DNA of 64,000 nt from an uncultured Acetobacterium sp. Its GTDB lineage: Bacteria > Bacillota > Clostridia > Eubacteriales > Eubacteriaceae. The translations under genes were made by a program, and so were the position numbers. Below the pieces are notes generated by a model. That model had not been told where the DNA came from. It saw only the letters and a program-made list of their open reading frames with translations, and did not search any database. Shown piece by piece: positions 51,529-59,237 of the stretch; the first letter of the stretch is position 1; every line of letters begins with the position of its first letter. Location of the stretch: contig NZ_OY760905.1 of the NCBI RefSeq assembly GCF_963664135.1, positions 3,312,736 to 3,376,735 on the forward strand, read 5' to 3'.

Positions 51529-52176
51529 ATGGAAAATACATTACGGGATGAAACCGCAATTGAAGAAAAAAGAAAAGATAAAATACCCTACGATCACTAT
51601 AAATCGCTGTTAAAAGATCTGGATCCTCAAACGATCGCTCGAAACAGCACCTGTTCTTTTGATGAAGAAGGCAGCTTTTTTACCGCTACCCTGATGGGAA
51701 CCGCTTATAAGGTTGCCTATCCGCAGGGTGATGTGACCGACATAAACGGACAGGACTTTGATAATTATAAACTCAAAACCATGATTTTACGTTATCTGAT
51801 CAACGCCAAAGGTATCAAAGCGACTGGCGAAAATATTGCCTACCGGGATGTTTCGGGTGGAAATGTTTATTTTGCCTGTTTTGAAGGCCGTTGTTTAAAG
51901 CGGTTTGCCTTTACATTTAACTACAATATTGACGGCTTAAAAAAAGCCATGGCAGTTTTAAATGCCGAACCGCAAAAGCTCGGAGACCTGTCTTATCGGT
52001 TTGAAGTCATCAATAATATGTTTATGACCGTGATCTTATGGGTTGGCGATGACGAATTCCCACCGGAAGCTCAAATATTGTTTGACGCTAATTTCCCCAG
52101 CGCCTTTAGTGCCGAGGATATGGCGGTTATGGGCGATATTTTCATTCCCGCTTTAAAAGAACTCAGTAAGAAATAA
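51529..52176 (+). CDS. DUF3786 protein (acs cluster orf1)
   Basis: A 215-residue DUF3786 protein of unknown function, which is conserved in acs clusters of acetogens. It has a GSFFTATLMGTAYKVAYPQGDVTD beta section and the C-terminal signature VGDDEFPPEAQILFDANFPSAF. One Cys pair at NSTCSF and CFEGRC might bind metal. AGGAG precedes ATG 51529. The next gene, also DUF3786, overlaps it by one base, so the two are co-translated. A role in maturation of CODH/ACS or CoFeSP is inferred from position only. Confidence 0.8.
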   Translation: MENTLRDETAIEEKRKDKIPYDHYKSLLKDLDPQTIARNSTCSFDEEGSFFTATLMGTAYKVAYPQGDVTDINGQDFDNYKLKTMILRYLINAKGIKATGENIAYRDVSGGNVYFACFEGRCLKRFAFTFNYNIDGLKKAMAVLNAEPQKLGDLSYRFEVINNMFMTVILWVGDDEFPPEAQILFDANFPSAFSAEDMAVMGDIFIPALKELSKK

Positions 52177-52829
52177 TGCAACAATCAAAAATAAATATGG
52201 ATCCCCATTTTTCGGAAAGTAGCTATATCGTTAACCGTGATTTATTTAAAAATTATGATCCCGTTGATATGAGTGAAAAATCACTTTGCAGTTTTGATCC
52301 GAAAAGTGGGCGGTTTGAGATAGCCGTTCTTGGTGAAACTTATTTTATTGACCACCCCAGTGGTATTGTGCTCAATGCCCAGAGTGAAGAATTTGATAAT
52401 TACTCGGTAAAAATTTTTATTCTCAGATATTTAATGAATGCCAACGGCAAAGAAAATACCAATCAATGGATTAGTTTCAAAGAATTCCCCGATGGTCCAA
52501 TCTATTATGCTAATTTCCATAAACGTTGTCTGCAGGTTTTTGCACAAATAGGGAATCAAAACCCGGAGTCCCTTAAAGACTATATGAACGAATTGAATGG
52601 CGTCACTTTTGATAAAGGTGATCTTTCCTGGCAGTTTACGGTAATGCCCGGCGTCGACATTGTCTGGATTTTATGGTTTGGGGATGATGAGTTTGAAGCG
52701 GAATCTCAAATACTATTTGATAAAAAATTAACAAACGTTTTTAATATCAAAGATCTAGCGATTTTAGGTGATGTTTTAATGATTTCACTGAAAACCTTTA
52801 CTTTCTCTTTAGGGTCTGAAAAAAATTAA
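52176..52829 (+). CDS. DUF3786 protein (acs cluster orf2)
   Basis: A 217-residue paralogue of orf1: DNYSVKIFILRYLMNANGKENTNQW corresponds to DNYKLKTMILRYLINAKGIKATG, and FGDDEFEAESQILFDKKLTNVF to the orf1 signature. The start ATG shares its first base with the orf1 stop (TAATG); its ribosome site is weak, so translation is coupled. The pair is followed by the acsD promoter. The products may form a heterodimer. Confidence 0.8.
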   Translation: MQQSKINMDPHFSESSYIVNRDLFKNYDPVDMSEKSLCSFDPKSGRFEIAVLGETYFIDHPSGIVLNAQSEEFDNYSVKIFILRYLMNANGKENTNQWISFKEFPDGPIYYANFHKRCLQVFAQIGNQNPESLKDYMNELNGVTFDKGDLSWQFTVMPGVDIVWILWFGDDEFEAESQILFDKKLTNVFNIKDLAILGDVLMISLKTFTFSLGSEKN

Positions 52830-52859
52830 GATAAATTTTAGAAAAATGCCGAAAATTAA

Positions 52860-52912
52860 TTGACAAACTTTTAACTAATATAGTACAATCTGTGTATACT
52901 TATATATACAGG
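52860..52912 (+). promoter_or_regulatory. Promoter and shared element of the acsD-acsB unit
   Basis: TTGACA (52860-52865), 18-base spacer, TACAAT (52884-52889). Immediately after it, CTGTGTATACTTATATATACAGG (52890-52912) contains the near-palindrome CTGTGTATA/TATATACAG and matches the element at 48616 at 19 of 23 positions. The -10 to start codon distance is about 125 bases. Confidence 0.7.
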
Positions 52913-53015
52913 TAAAAAGCTGTAGAATATGTAATGGTTTTAATTTGGTTTTAAAGTGTCATGCTTTGAAATAAATATTTTGAAAAAAGGTAACAGGTTA
53001 GGAGGAAACAAAAAA

Positions 53016-53951
53016 ATGCCATACAAAAAAGCAGAACAAAAATTTAGTGGCAAGATCAACGTATGTGAGATAGGTGTTGGAGATGCAGCTATCAGCATAG
53101 GTGGTGAAAACTCATTACCATTTTTAGGTACTGAAGGTTTCAAGACCGCGGTTGGAATCGCAATTTCTGATACAACAGGTGACTGGTCAGATTGCTTTGG
53201 AACAATTTACGGTGATGATCTTAAAAACCCAGCAGCTTTAGCAAAAGCAGCAGTAGAAAAATCAGGTGCTGATTTCTTATTAATCAAACTTGAAAGTGCA
53301 GATCCAAACGGAGCTGACGCATCAATCGAAAGCTGTGTTGCTACAGCAGTAGCAGTAGAAGCTGCAATTACTGTTCCATTAGTTGTAGAAGGATGTAAAA
53401 ACGCAGAAAAAGACGCTAAGTTATTAGAAGAAGTAGCTAAAGCTCTTGAAGGAAAAAATGTTGTTTTATTCTCTGCAGTAGAAGATAATTACAAAACAAT
53501 CGGTGCTGCTGGTGGAATGGCTTACGGACAAAAAGTATCCGCTGAGTCTGCAGTAGACATCAACCTTGCAAAACAATTAAACATCTTATTAACACAACTA
53601 GGTGTTAAGAGCAAAGATATCGTCATGGATGTCGGAACAGCAGCAGCCGGTTACGGTTTTGAATATGTTGCTTCAACCATGGATCGTATTCGTTTAGCCG
53701 GCCTAGGTCAAAATGATGAAGCTTTACAGATGCCAATCGTTACTAATGTTTCTAATGAATCATGGGGCGTAAAAGAAGCCGTGTCAACACTTGAAGATGC
53801 ACCAGAATGGGGTGATCAAGAAGCACGTGGTATTGGTATGGAAGTTACGACAGCATCAGCTTGTGTTGTTGGCGGATCAAACGCTATCATCGTAAGACAT
53901 CCAGAATCAGCTAAAACTATCAAAGCTTTAGTTGCTGGAATCATAGGTTAG
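53016..53951 (+). CDS. acsD: Corrinoid/Fe-S protein small subunit
   Basis: A 311-residue TIM-barrel subunit of CoFeSP, which carries the methyl group from methyltetrahydrofolate to acetyl-CoA synthase. The sequence contains the family stretches INVCEIGVGDAAISIGGE, FLGTEGFKTAVGI and DVGTAAAGYGFEYVASTMDRI. GGAGG precedes ATG 53016; the open frame extends upstream to 52956 without a start of that quality. Codons are strongly biased to AT-rich, highly expressed forms, as in the following acs genes. Confidence 0.95.
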   Translation: MPYKKAEQKFSGKINVCEIGVGDAAISIGGENSLPFLGTEGFKTAVGIAISDTTGDWSDCFGTIYGDDLKNPAALAKAAVEKSGADFLLIKLESADPNGADASIESCVATAVAVEAAITVPLVVEGCKNAEKDAKLLEEVAKALEGKNVVLFSAVEDNYKTIGAAGGMAYGQKVSAESAVDINLAKQLNILLTQLGVKSKDIVMDVGTAAAGYGFEYVASTMDRIRLAGLGQNDEALQMPIVTNVSNESWGVKEAVSTLEDAPEWGDQEARGIGMEVTTASACVVGGSNAIIVRHPESAKTIKALVAGIIG

Positions 53952-53970
53952 GAAAGGAAGGCGAATACAA

Positions 53971-55311
53971 ATGGCAGTAAAAGGTTTAGATATTTTTAAA
54001 CTCACTCCTAAAACAAACTGTAAAGAGTGTGGTTTCCCAACATGTATGGCTTTCTCAATGAAAGCAGCCACCGGTGGCGTGCCTATCGAAAAATGTCCAT
54101 ACATTTCTGAAGAATCAAAAGAATTATTATCAGAAGCAACTGCTCCTCCAATGAAATCAATCAAAGTTGGCTCTGGCGCTGCTGAAGCAACACTTGGTGG
54201 AGAAACAGTATTATTCAGACATGAAAAAACATTGGTTAACAAAAACTTATTTGCAATTGAATTATCAGATGCATTAAGTGACGCTGATGTTGATGCAGCA
54301 TTTGCAAAATTACAAAAAGTAAACTATGACCGTATCGGCGAAATGATGTTCGTTGAAGTTGTAGCCGTACGATTTGTTGCAGATGCAGCTAAATTTGCAG
54401 CTCTTGTTAAAAAAGTTGCAGATGCTGGAAAAATTCCAATGATCATTACAGTTGATGCTGAAGTAGCAAAAGCAGCGGTTGCAGGCGCAGGCGCAAAAGC
54501 GATTATCATGGGTGCAACCAAAGATAACGCAGCAGCTATGGTAGAAGTAGCAAAAGCTGCAGATGCTGTTCTTGGTGTTTCTGCAGATAGCATTGAAGCA
54601 TTACACGATTTAGTAGAAGAAATTGAAAAATTAGGATACAAAAACCTTGTATTAAACGTAGGCGAAGCATCAATCAAAGAAGCTTATGCAAATGCAGTTG
54701 GTATCCGTACAGCAGCTATTAAAGGCAATGACCGTACATTCGGATATCCTTCAGTAGTATTTGCAAACAAATTAGCACCAGCTAACATTAACCTGCAAAT
54801 TGCTTTAGCATCGGCTTTTGTTCTTCGTTACGGTTCAATCATCGTAATGGACGAAATGGACTTCAATGCAGCATTACCACTGTTTGGTTTAAGACAAAAC
54901 ATCTTTACAGATCCTCAAAAACCAATGCGTGTTGAACCTAAGGTTTATGAATTCAACAAACCAACAGGTAAAGATCCAGTTCTCGTAACTGTTGACTTCG
55001 CTTTATCTTACTTTGTTGTTGCTGGTGAAATCGAACGGTCTAAAGTTCCTGCTTATCTTGCAATTCCAGATGCTGGTGGTTACTCAGTTCTTACTGCTTG
55101 GGCCGCTGGTAAATTCGGTTCTACCGTTATTGCTAACTTCATCAAAGAAAACAACGTTGCAGACTTAACTACATCACGTAAGTTAATCTTACCTGGTAAA
55201 GTTGCTGTTCTTCAAGGCGATTTAGCTGAATTACTGCCTGAATGGGAAGTAATCGTTGGACCAAACGAAGCAATGCAATTACCTAAGTTCTTACGAGACC
55301 TGCAAGCATAA
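53971..55311 (+). CDS. acsC: Corrinoid/Fe-S protein large subunit
   Basis: A 446-residue subunit with an N-terminal [4Fe-4S] domain, CKECGFPTCMAFSMKAATG and a later Cys in EKCPYI, giving the C-x2-C-x4-C-x(n)-C set. A TIM barrel and the C-terminal corrinoid-binding domain follow (VTVDFALSYFVVAGEIERSKVPAYLAIPDAGGYSVL in parts). It binds cobalamin and the cluster that reduces it. Starts 19 bases after acsD with AAGGAAGG. Confidence 0.96.
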   Translation: MAVKGLDIFKLTPKTNCKECGFPTCMAFSMKAATGGVPIEKCPYISEESKELLSEATAPPMKSIKVGSGAAEATLGGETVLFRHEKTLVNKNLFAIELSDALSDADVDAAFAKLQKVNYDRIGEMMFVEVVAVRFVADAAKFAALVKKVADAGKIPMIITVDAEVAKAAVAGAGAKAIIMGATKDNAAAMVEVAKAADAVLGVSADSIEALHDLVEEIEKLGYKNLVLNVGEASIKEAYANAVGIRTAAIKGNDRTFGYPSVVFANKLAPANINLQIALASAFVLRYGSIIVMDEMDFNAALPLFGLRQNIFTDPQKPMRVEPKVYEFNKPTGKDPVLVTVDFALSYFVVAGEIERSKVPAYLAIPDAGGYSVLTAWAAGKFGSTVIANFIKENNVADLTTSRKLILPGKVAVLQGDLAELLPEWEVIVGPNEAMQLPKFLRDLQA

Positions 55312-55320
55312 TATACAATC

Positions 55321-55346
55321 TGTGCTCGGGGCTAAACCCGAGCACA
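55321..55346 (+). terminator. Strong hairpin between acsC and acsE
   Basis: TGTGCTCGGG/CCCGAGCACA is a perfect 10-bp GC-rich stem with a 6-base loop, with a T7 run 17 bases later. Because the genes are in one operon, it probably sets relative expression or protects the acsDC message from 3' decay. Confidence 0.7.
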
Positions 55347-55382
55347 CCTAAAATATTTTTTTCAATTTGAAAGGGGAACAAT

Positions 55383-56168
55383 ATGTCAAAATTCATGGTT
55401 ATTGGTGAAAGAATTCACTGTATTTCTCCAGCTATTAGACAAGCATTCGCAGATAGAAATCCAGAACCAATTCTTTTAAGAGCAAAAGAACAATTAGATG
55501 CTGGTGCAGATTATTTAGATTTAAATATCGGACCTGCTGAAAGAGGCGGCGAAGAGTTAATGCAATGGGGTGTTAAATTACTCCAGGAAAACTTTGATAA
55601 TGTGCCAATCGCACTTGATACAGCTAACATGAAAGCGATTGAAGCTGGTATTCAGGTTTATAACCGATCAAAAGGAAAACCAATCGTTAACTCTGCTGAT
55701 GCAGGCGACCGTATTGAATATGTAGATTTAGCAGCAGCTAATGACGCTATGGTTATCGCTCTTTGTTCTAAAGAAGGCGTACCAGGTAACAACGACGAAC
55801 GTATTGCTTACTGTTCAGAATTATTAGAACGCGGTATGGAACGTGGTATGGAACCAACTGATTTATTGTTTGATCCATTATTCATTGTTATCAAAGGAAT
55901 GCAAGATCAATTAGTTGACGTATTAGAAGCAATCCAAATGATTACTGACATGGGTCTGTTAACTACTGGTGGATTAAGTAACGTATCTAACGGTGCGCCA
56001 AAACATATCCGTCCGTTATTAGATTGTGCTGTTTTAGCAATGGCTATGCAATGTGGATTTAGTTCTGCAATCGTTAATCCTTGTGACAAACGATTAAGAG
56101 AAACCATTGTAGCTTGTGATATTGTTAAAAATAATATCCTTTATGCAGATTCAGTATTAGAGTTTTAG
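55383..56168 (+). CDS. acsE: Methyltetrahydrofolate:corrinoid/Fe-S protein methyltransferase
   Basis: A 261-residue pterin-binding TIM barrel that moves the methyl group from CH3-tetrahydrofolate to the CoFeSP cobalt. Visible landmarks are MVIGERIHCISPAI, LDLNIGPAERGGEE, ALDTANMKAIEAG (pterin-binding) and PIVNSADAGDRIEYVD, plus GLSNVSNGAPKHIRPLLD. AAAGGGG precedes ATG 55383. The methyl branch of the pathway is not in the window. Confidence 0.96.
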   Translation: MSKFMVIGERIHCISPAIRQAFADRNPEPILLRAKEQLDAGADYLDLNIGPAERGGEELMQWGVKLLQENFDNVPIALDTANMKAIEAGIQVYNRSKGKPIVNSADAGDRIEYVDLAAANDAMVIALCSKEGVPGNNDERIAYCSELLERGMERGMEPTDLLFDPLFIVIKGMQDQLVDVLEAIQMITDMGLLTTGGLSNVSNGAPKHIRPLLDCAVLAMAMQCGFSSAIVNPCDKRLRETIVACDIVKNNILYADSVLEF

Positions 56169-56225
56169 GAAAGATACCTTTTTAAATAAAAAAATAGGTA
56201 TTTGAAAATACTCAAAAAAAAAGAA

Positions 56226-56317
56226 GCCCCTGACTTCGATTCATCCTTGCTGCACAGGGAAAATGAATTATCAGGAGCAAACAACTATGTATAATGTATC
56301 ACTTACCTACATTGTAT
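56226..56317 (+). promoter_or_regulatory. Structured intercistronic RNA upstream of acsA
   Basis: GCCCCTGA (56226-56233) and TCAGGAGC (56271-56278) pair, with an inner ATTCAT/ATGAAT stem, followed by TATAATGTA (56290-56298)/TACATTGTA (56308-56316). No T tract follows immediately. The gap between acsE and acsA is 289 bases, much longer than others in the cluster, and also contains TGACAA- and TATAA-like motifs, so an internal promoter is possible. Confidence 0.5.
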
Positions 56318-56457
56318 AACATTTAACAATGTTTGTAAAGACTATTTTGATTATTTTTTTTAGATGTGACAAATATTTTTGCAAATGCGTAAAAAATAAC
56401 TTTTATACGAAACAGGTGCGTTGATATAAATTATAAATTTAGAGAGGTAGAAAAAAT

Positions 56458-58356
56458 ATGAGCAATGAAATTTTGAATTATGATAAGGTTGCTGAAGCTT
56501 CTTTAGCGAAAGCTCAAAGAGATGGCGCAGAAACAATGTGGGATCGTCGTGCTGCACAAAAAACCCAATGTGGTTTTGGGGAAGCCGGAGTCTGTTGTCG
56601 GATTTGTGCAATGGGTCCATGTCGTGTAAGTCCAGTTCCTGGAAAAGGCGCTGAAAGAGGTATCTGTGGAGCTAATGCTGACACAATTGTAGCAAGAAAC
56701 TTTGCCAGAATGGTAGCTGGCGGAACATCTGCCCATTCAGATCATGCCCGTGATATTGTCCATGCAATGCATCACTCATCAGCAGAAGGTCCATTCAAAA
56801 TTCGAGACGAAGCTAAATTGCGACGAATCGCAGCAGAATGGGGAATTGCCGATGCAGATACAAAAGAAACCTATGCATTAGCTCATGAATTATCAGCTAT
56901 GGCATTAGAAGAATTTGGTAAACCTTTTGGTACCCAACGTTTCTTAAAAAGAGCACCACAAGCTCGTCAGGAAATCTGGGCACGTGAAGATATCGCACCT
57001 CGAGCCATTGATATGGAAGTGACTACTTTAATGCATTCAACTCATATGGGTTGTGCGGCAGATTACGAAAGTATCTTCAGACGTGGAATGAGAACTGGGA
57101 TGTCTGATGGATGGGGTGGTTCCATGATTGGTACCGAATTCTCTGATATTATGTATGGTACACCAACAGCTCGTGCTTCATCTTCTAACTTAGGTGTTAT
57201 TGATGCCGAAATGGTTAACATCCTGATCCATGGTCATGATCCTAACCTTGCTGAAATGGTTGTATTAGCTGCTCAAAACCCAGAAATGGTTGAACTGGCT
57301 AAAGCTAAAGGTGCTAAAGGCATTAACATCGTTGGTATGTGTTGTACAGGTAATGAAATGACCATGAGACATGGTATTAAAATTGCCGGTAACTTCTACC
57401 AACAAGAAATGTGTATCATCACTGGTGCTATTGAAGCAGTCGTCGTTGATGTTCAGTGTATCTTCCCGGCTCTGCCAGAACTGGCTAAAACATACCATAC
57501 ACGATTCATCAGTACTTCTGAAAAAGCTAAAATTTCTGGAGATTTATTCATAAAATTCTCTGAAGCAACAGGTCTTGACAATGCAGCCGAAATCGTTAAA
57601 TTAGCGGTTGAAAACTTCCCGAACAGAGATGCTGCTAAAGTAGAAATTCCAGATATTAAACAAGATACATTGGTTGGTTACTCTGTAGAAGAAATTATCA
57701 ATCATTTGGATGCAGTTGTTAACTCTCAGTTAGAAGATGAACTGGGAACCGTTAAACCATTAACTGATGTTATCTATGCTGGTGTTATCCGTGGTGCTGC
57801 TGGTGTTGTTGGTTGTAATAACCCTAAACAACAACATGACTATGCTCATATCACCGTTATGGAAGAGTTAATTAAACGGGACGTCATCTGTGTTGTTACA
57901 GGTTGTGCCGCTCAAGCTGCTGCTAAAGCCGGTTTATTAACATTAGAAGCAAAAGAAAGATGCGGTCGTGGCCTTTTAGAAGTTTGCGAACGTGTAAATA
58001 TTCCACCAGTTCTTCATATGGGTTCTTGTGTTGATATCAGCCGTATCCTTCACTTAGTAAACTTATGTGCTGACCAACGTGGAATCGATCCAGCCTTATT
58101 ACCAGTTGTTGGTATCGCACCAGAATGGATGTCAGAAAAAGCTGTTTCTATCGCTAACTACGTAGTAGGTTCTGGTATTAATACTTACCTTGGTGTTATT
58201 CCACAGGTATTAGGATCACCAAACTTCACAAAATTATTGACTGAAGATTGCCAGGAATTTATCGGTGCTCACTTCGTATTTGAAAAAGATCCAATTGTCA
58301 TGGTTGATAAAATCATGGAAGATTTGGAAGCAAAACGAGTTGGATTAGGTATCTAA
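56458..58356 (+). CDS. acsA: Carbon monoxide dehydrogenase catalytic subunit
   Basis: A 632-residue Ni-Fe-S CODH that reduces CO2 to CO and hands it to acetyl-CoA synthase. Cluster motifs: CGFGEAGVCCRICAMGPC for the B and D clusters, HMGSCVDISRIL, CTGNEMTMRHG, NPKQQHDYAH and CVVTGCAAQAAAKAG for the C-cluster ligands. The length equals the bacterial CooS/AcsA family. AGAGAGG precedes ATG 56458. CooC2 follows after 25 bases. Confidence 0.96.
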   Translation: MSNEILNYDKVAEASLAKAQRDGAETMWDRRAAQKTQCGFGEAGVCCRICAMGPCRVSPVPGKGAERGICGANADTIVARNFARMVAGGTSAHSDHARDIVHAMHHSSAEGPFKIRDEAKLRRIAAEWGIADADTKETYALAHELSAMALEEFGKPFGTQRFLKRAPQARQEIWAREDIAPRAIDMEVTTLMHSTHMGCAADYESIFRRGMRTGMSDGWGGSMIGTEFSDIMYGTPTARASSSNLGVIDAEMVNILIHGHDPNLAEMVVLAAQNPEMVELAKAKGAKGINIVGMCCTGNEMTMRHGIKIAGNFYQQEMCIITGAIEAVVVDVQCIFPALPELAKTYHTRFISTSEKAKISGDLFIKFSEATGLDNAAEIVKLAVENFPNRDAAKVEIPDIKQDTLVGYSVEEIINHLDAVVNSQLEDELGTVKPLTDVIYAGVIRGAAGVVGCNNPKQQHDYAHITVMEELIKRDVICVVTGCAAQAAAKAGLLTLEAKERCGRGLLEVCERVNIPPVLHMGSCVDISRILHLVNLCADQRGIDPALLPVVGIAPEWMSEKAVSIANYVVGSGINTYLGVIPQVLGSPNFTKLLTEDCQEFIGAHFVFEKDPIVMVDKIMEDLEAKRVGLGI

Positions 58357-58381
58357 TTAAAAAAGATAGACAGGTGAAAAA

Positions 58382-59167
58382 ATGAAGATAGCATTAACAG
58401 GAAAAGGCGGAGTTGGAAAAACAACCATCTCAGCAAGTTTAAGCCGATATTTTGCCGATGAAGGATATAATGTATTAACAGTTGATGCTGATCCCGATGC
58501 AAACCTTGGTCTTGCCCTGGGCATGAGCGAGGAAATGATCGCCAGTATTGTTCCCATTTCTGAAATGAAAGATTTGGTGGAAGAACGAACAGCTGCCGAT
58601 ACCGGTTCTTTTGGTTCGATGTTTAGAATGAATCCTGAGGTTGCCGATATACCGGAGCGTTATGCCAAGGAATTTAATGGGGTCAAACTCTTAACCATGG
58701 GAACCGTAGACGCCGGAGGATCTGGTTGTGTATGTCCTGAGCATGTTTTATTAAAAATGCTGATGAGCCATTTGGTGCTTTATCAAAAGGACGTTGTGAT
58801 CATGGATATGGAAGCAGGAATCGAGCATTTGGGACGAGGTACTGCCGGAGCAGTTGACGCATTTATTGTCGTCGTCGAACCGGGAGTCCGCAGTATTCAG
58901 ACGTTTCATAAAGTTAAATCCATGGCAATGGATATTGGTGTAAAACAGGTTTATGTTATTGGAAATAAAATCCGGAATGACGGAGATATCGCCTTTATTG
59001 AAGAAAAAGTTGGAGCTGAAAACATCATTGGTTTTTTAAACTACCGGGATGCGATTTCAGAATCTGATCGAAACAACAAATCGCCCTATGACGATCCTGT
59101 CATGAAGGCAGATATTGCCACTCTCGGTACAAAAATACTGGAGATTGTACAGGACAAAAAGAAATAA
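58382..59167 (+). CDS. cooC2: CooC-type nickel-insertion ATPase beside acsA
   Basis: A 261-residue CooC. It has GKGGVGKTT (residues about 7-15), DADPDANLGLALG, MDMEAGIEHLGRGT and the metal-binding CVCP (GGSGCVCPEHVL) that forms the CxC Ni site at the dimer interface. It probably loads nickel into AcsA. It starts 25 bases after acsA with weak CAGGTG upstream, and acsB begins 70 bases later. Confidence 0.93.
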   Translation: MKIALTGKGGVGKTTISASLSRYFADEGYNVLTVDADPDANLGLALGMSEEMIASIVPISEMKDLVEERTAADTGSFGSMFRMNPEVADIPERYAKEFNGVKLLTMGTVDAGGSGCVCPEHVLLKMLMSHLVLYQKDVVIMDMEAGIEHLGRGTAGAVDAFIVVVEPGVRSIQTFHKVKSMAMDIGVKQVYVIGNKIRNDGDIAFIEEKVGAENIIGFLNYRDAISESDRNNKSPYDDPVMKADIATLGTKILEIVQDKKK

Positions 59168-59237
59168 CAAAACGAATTTAGAATAAAGAACAAAAATCTA
59201 ATGTTAATTGAACTAATCTAAGGAGGAAAAAGTCCAT

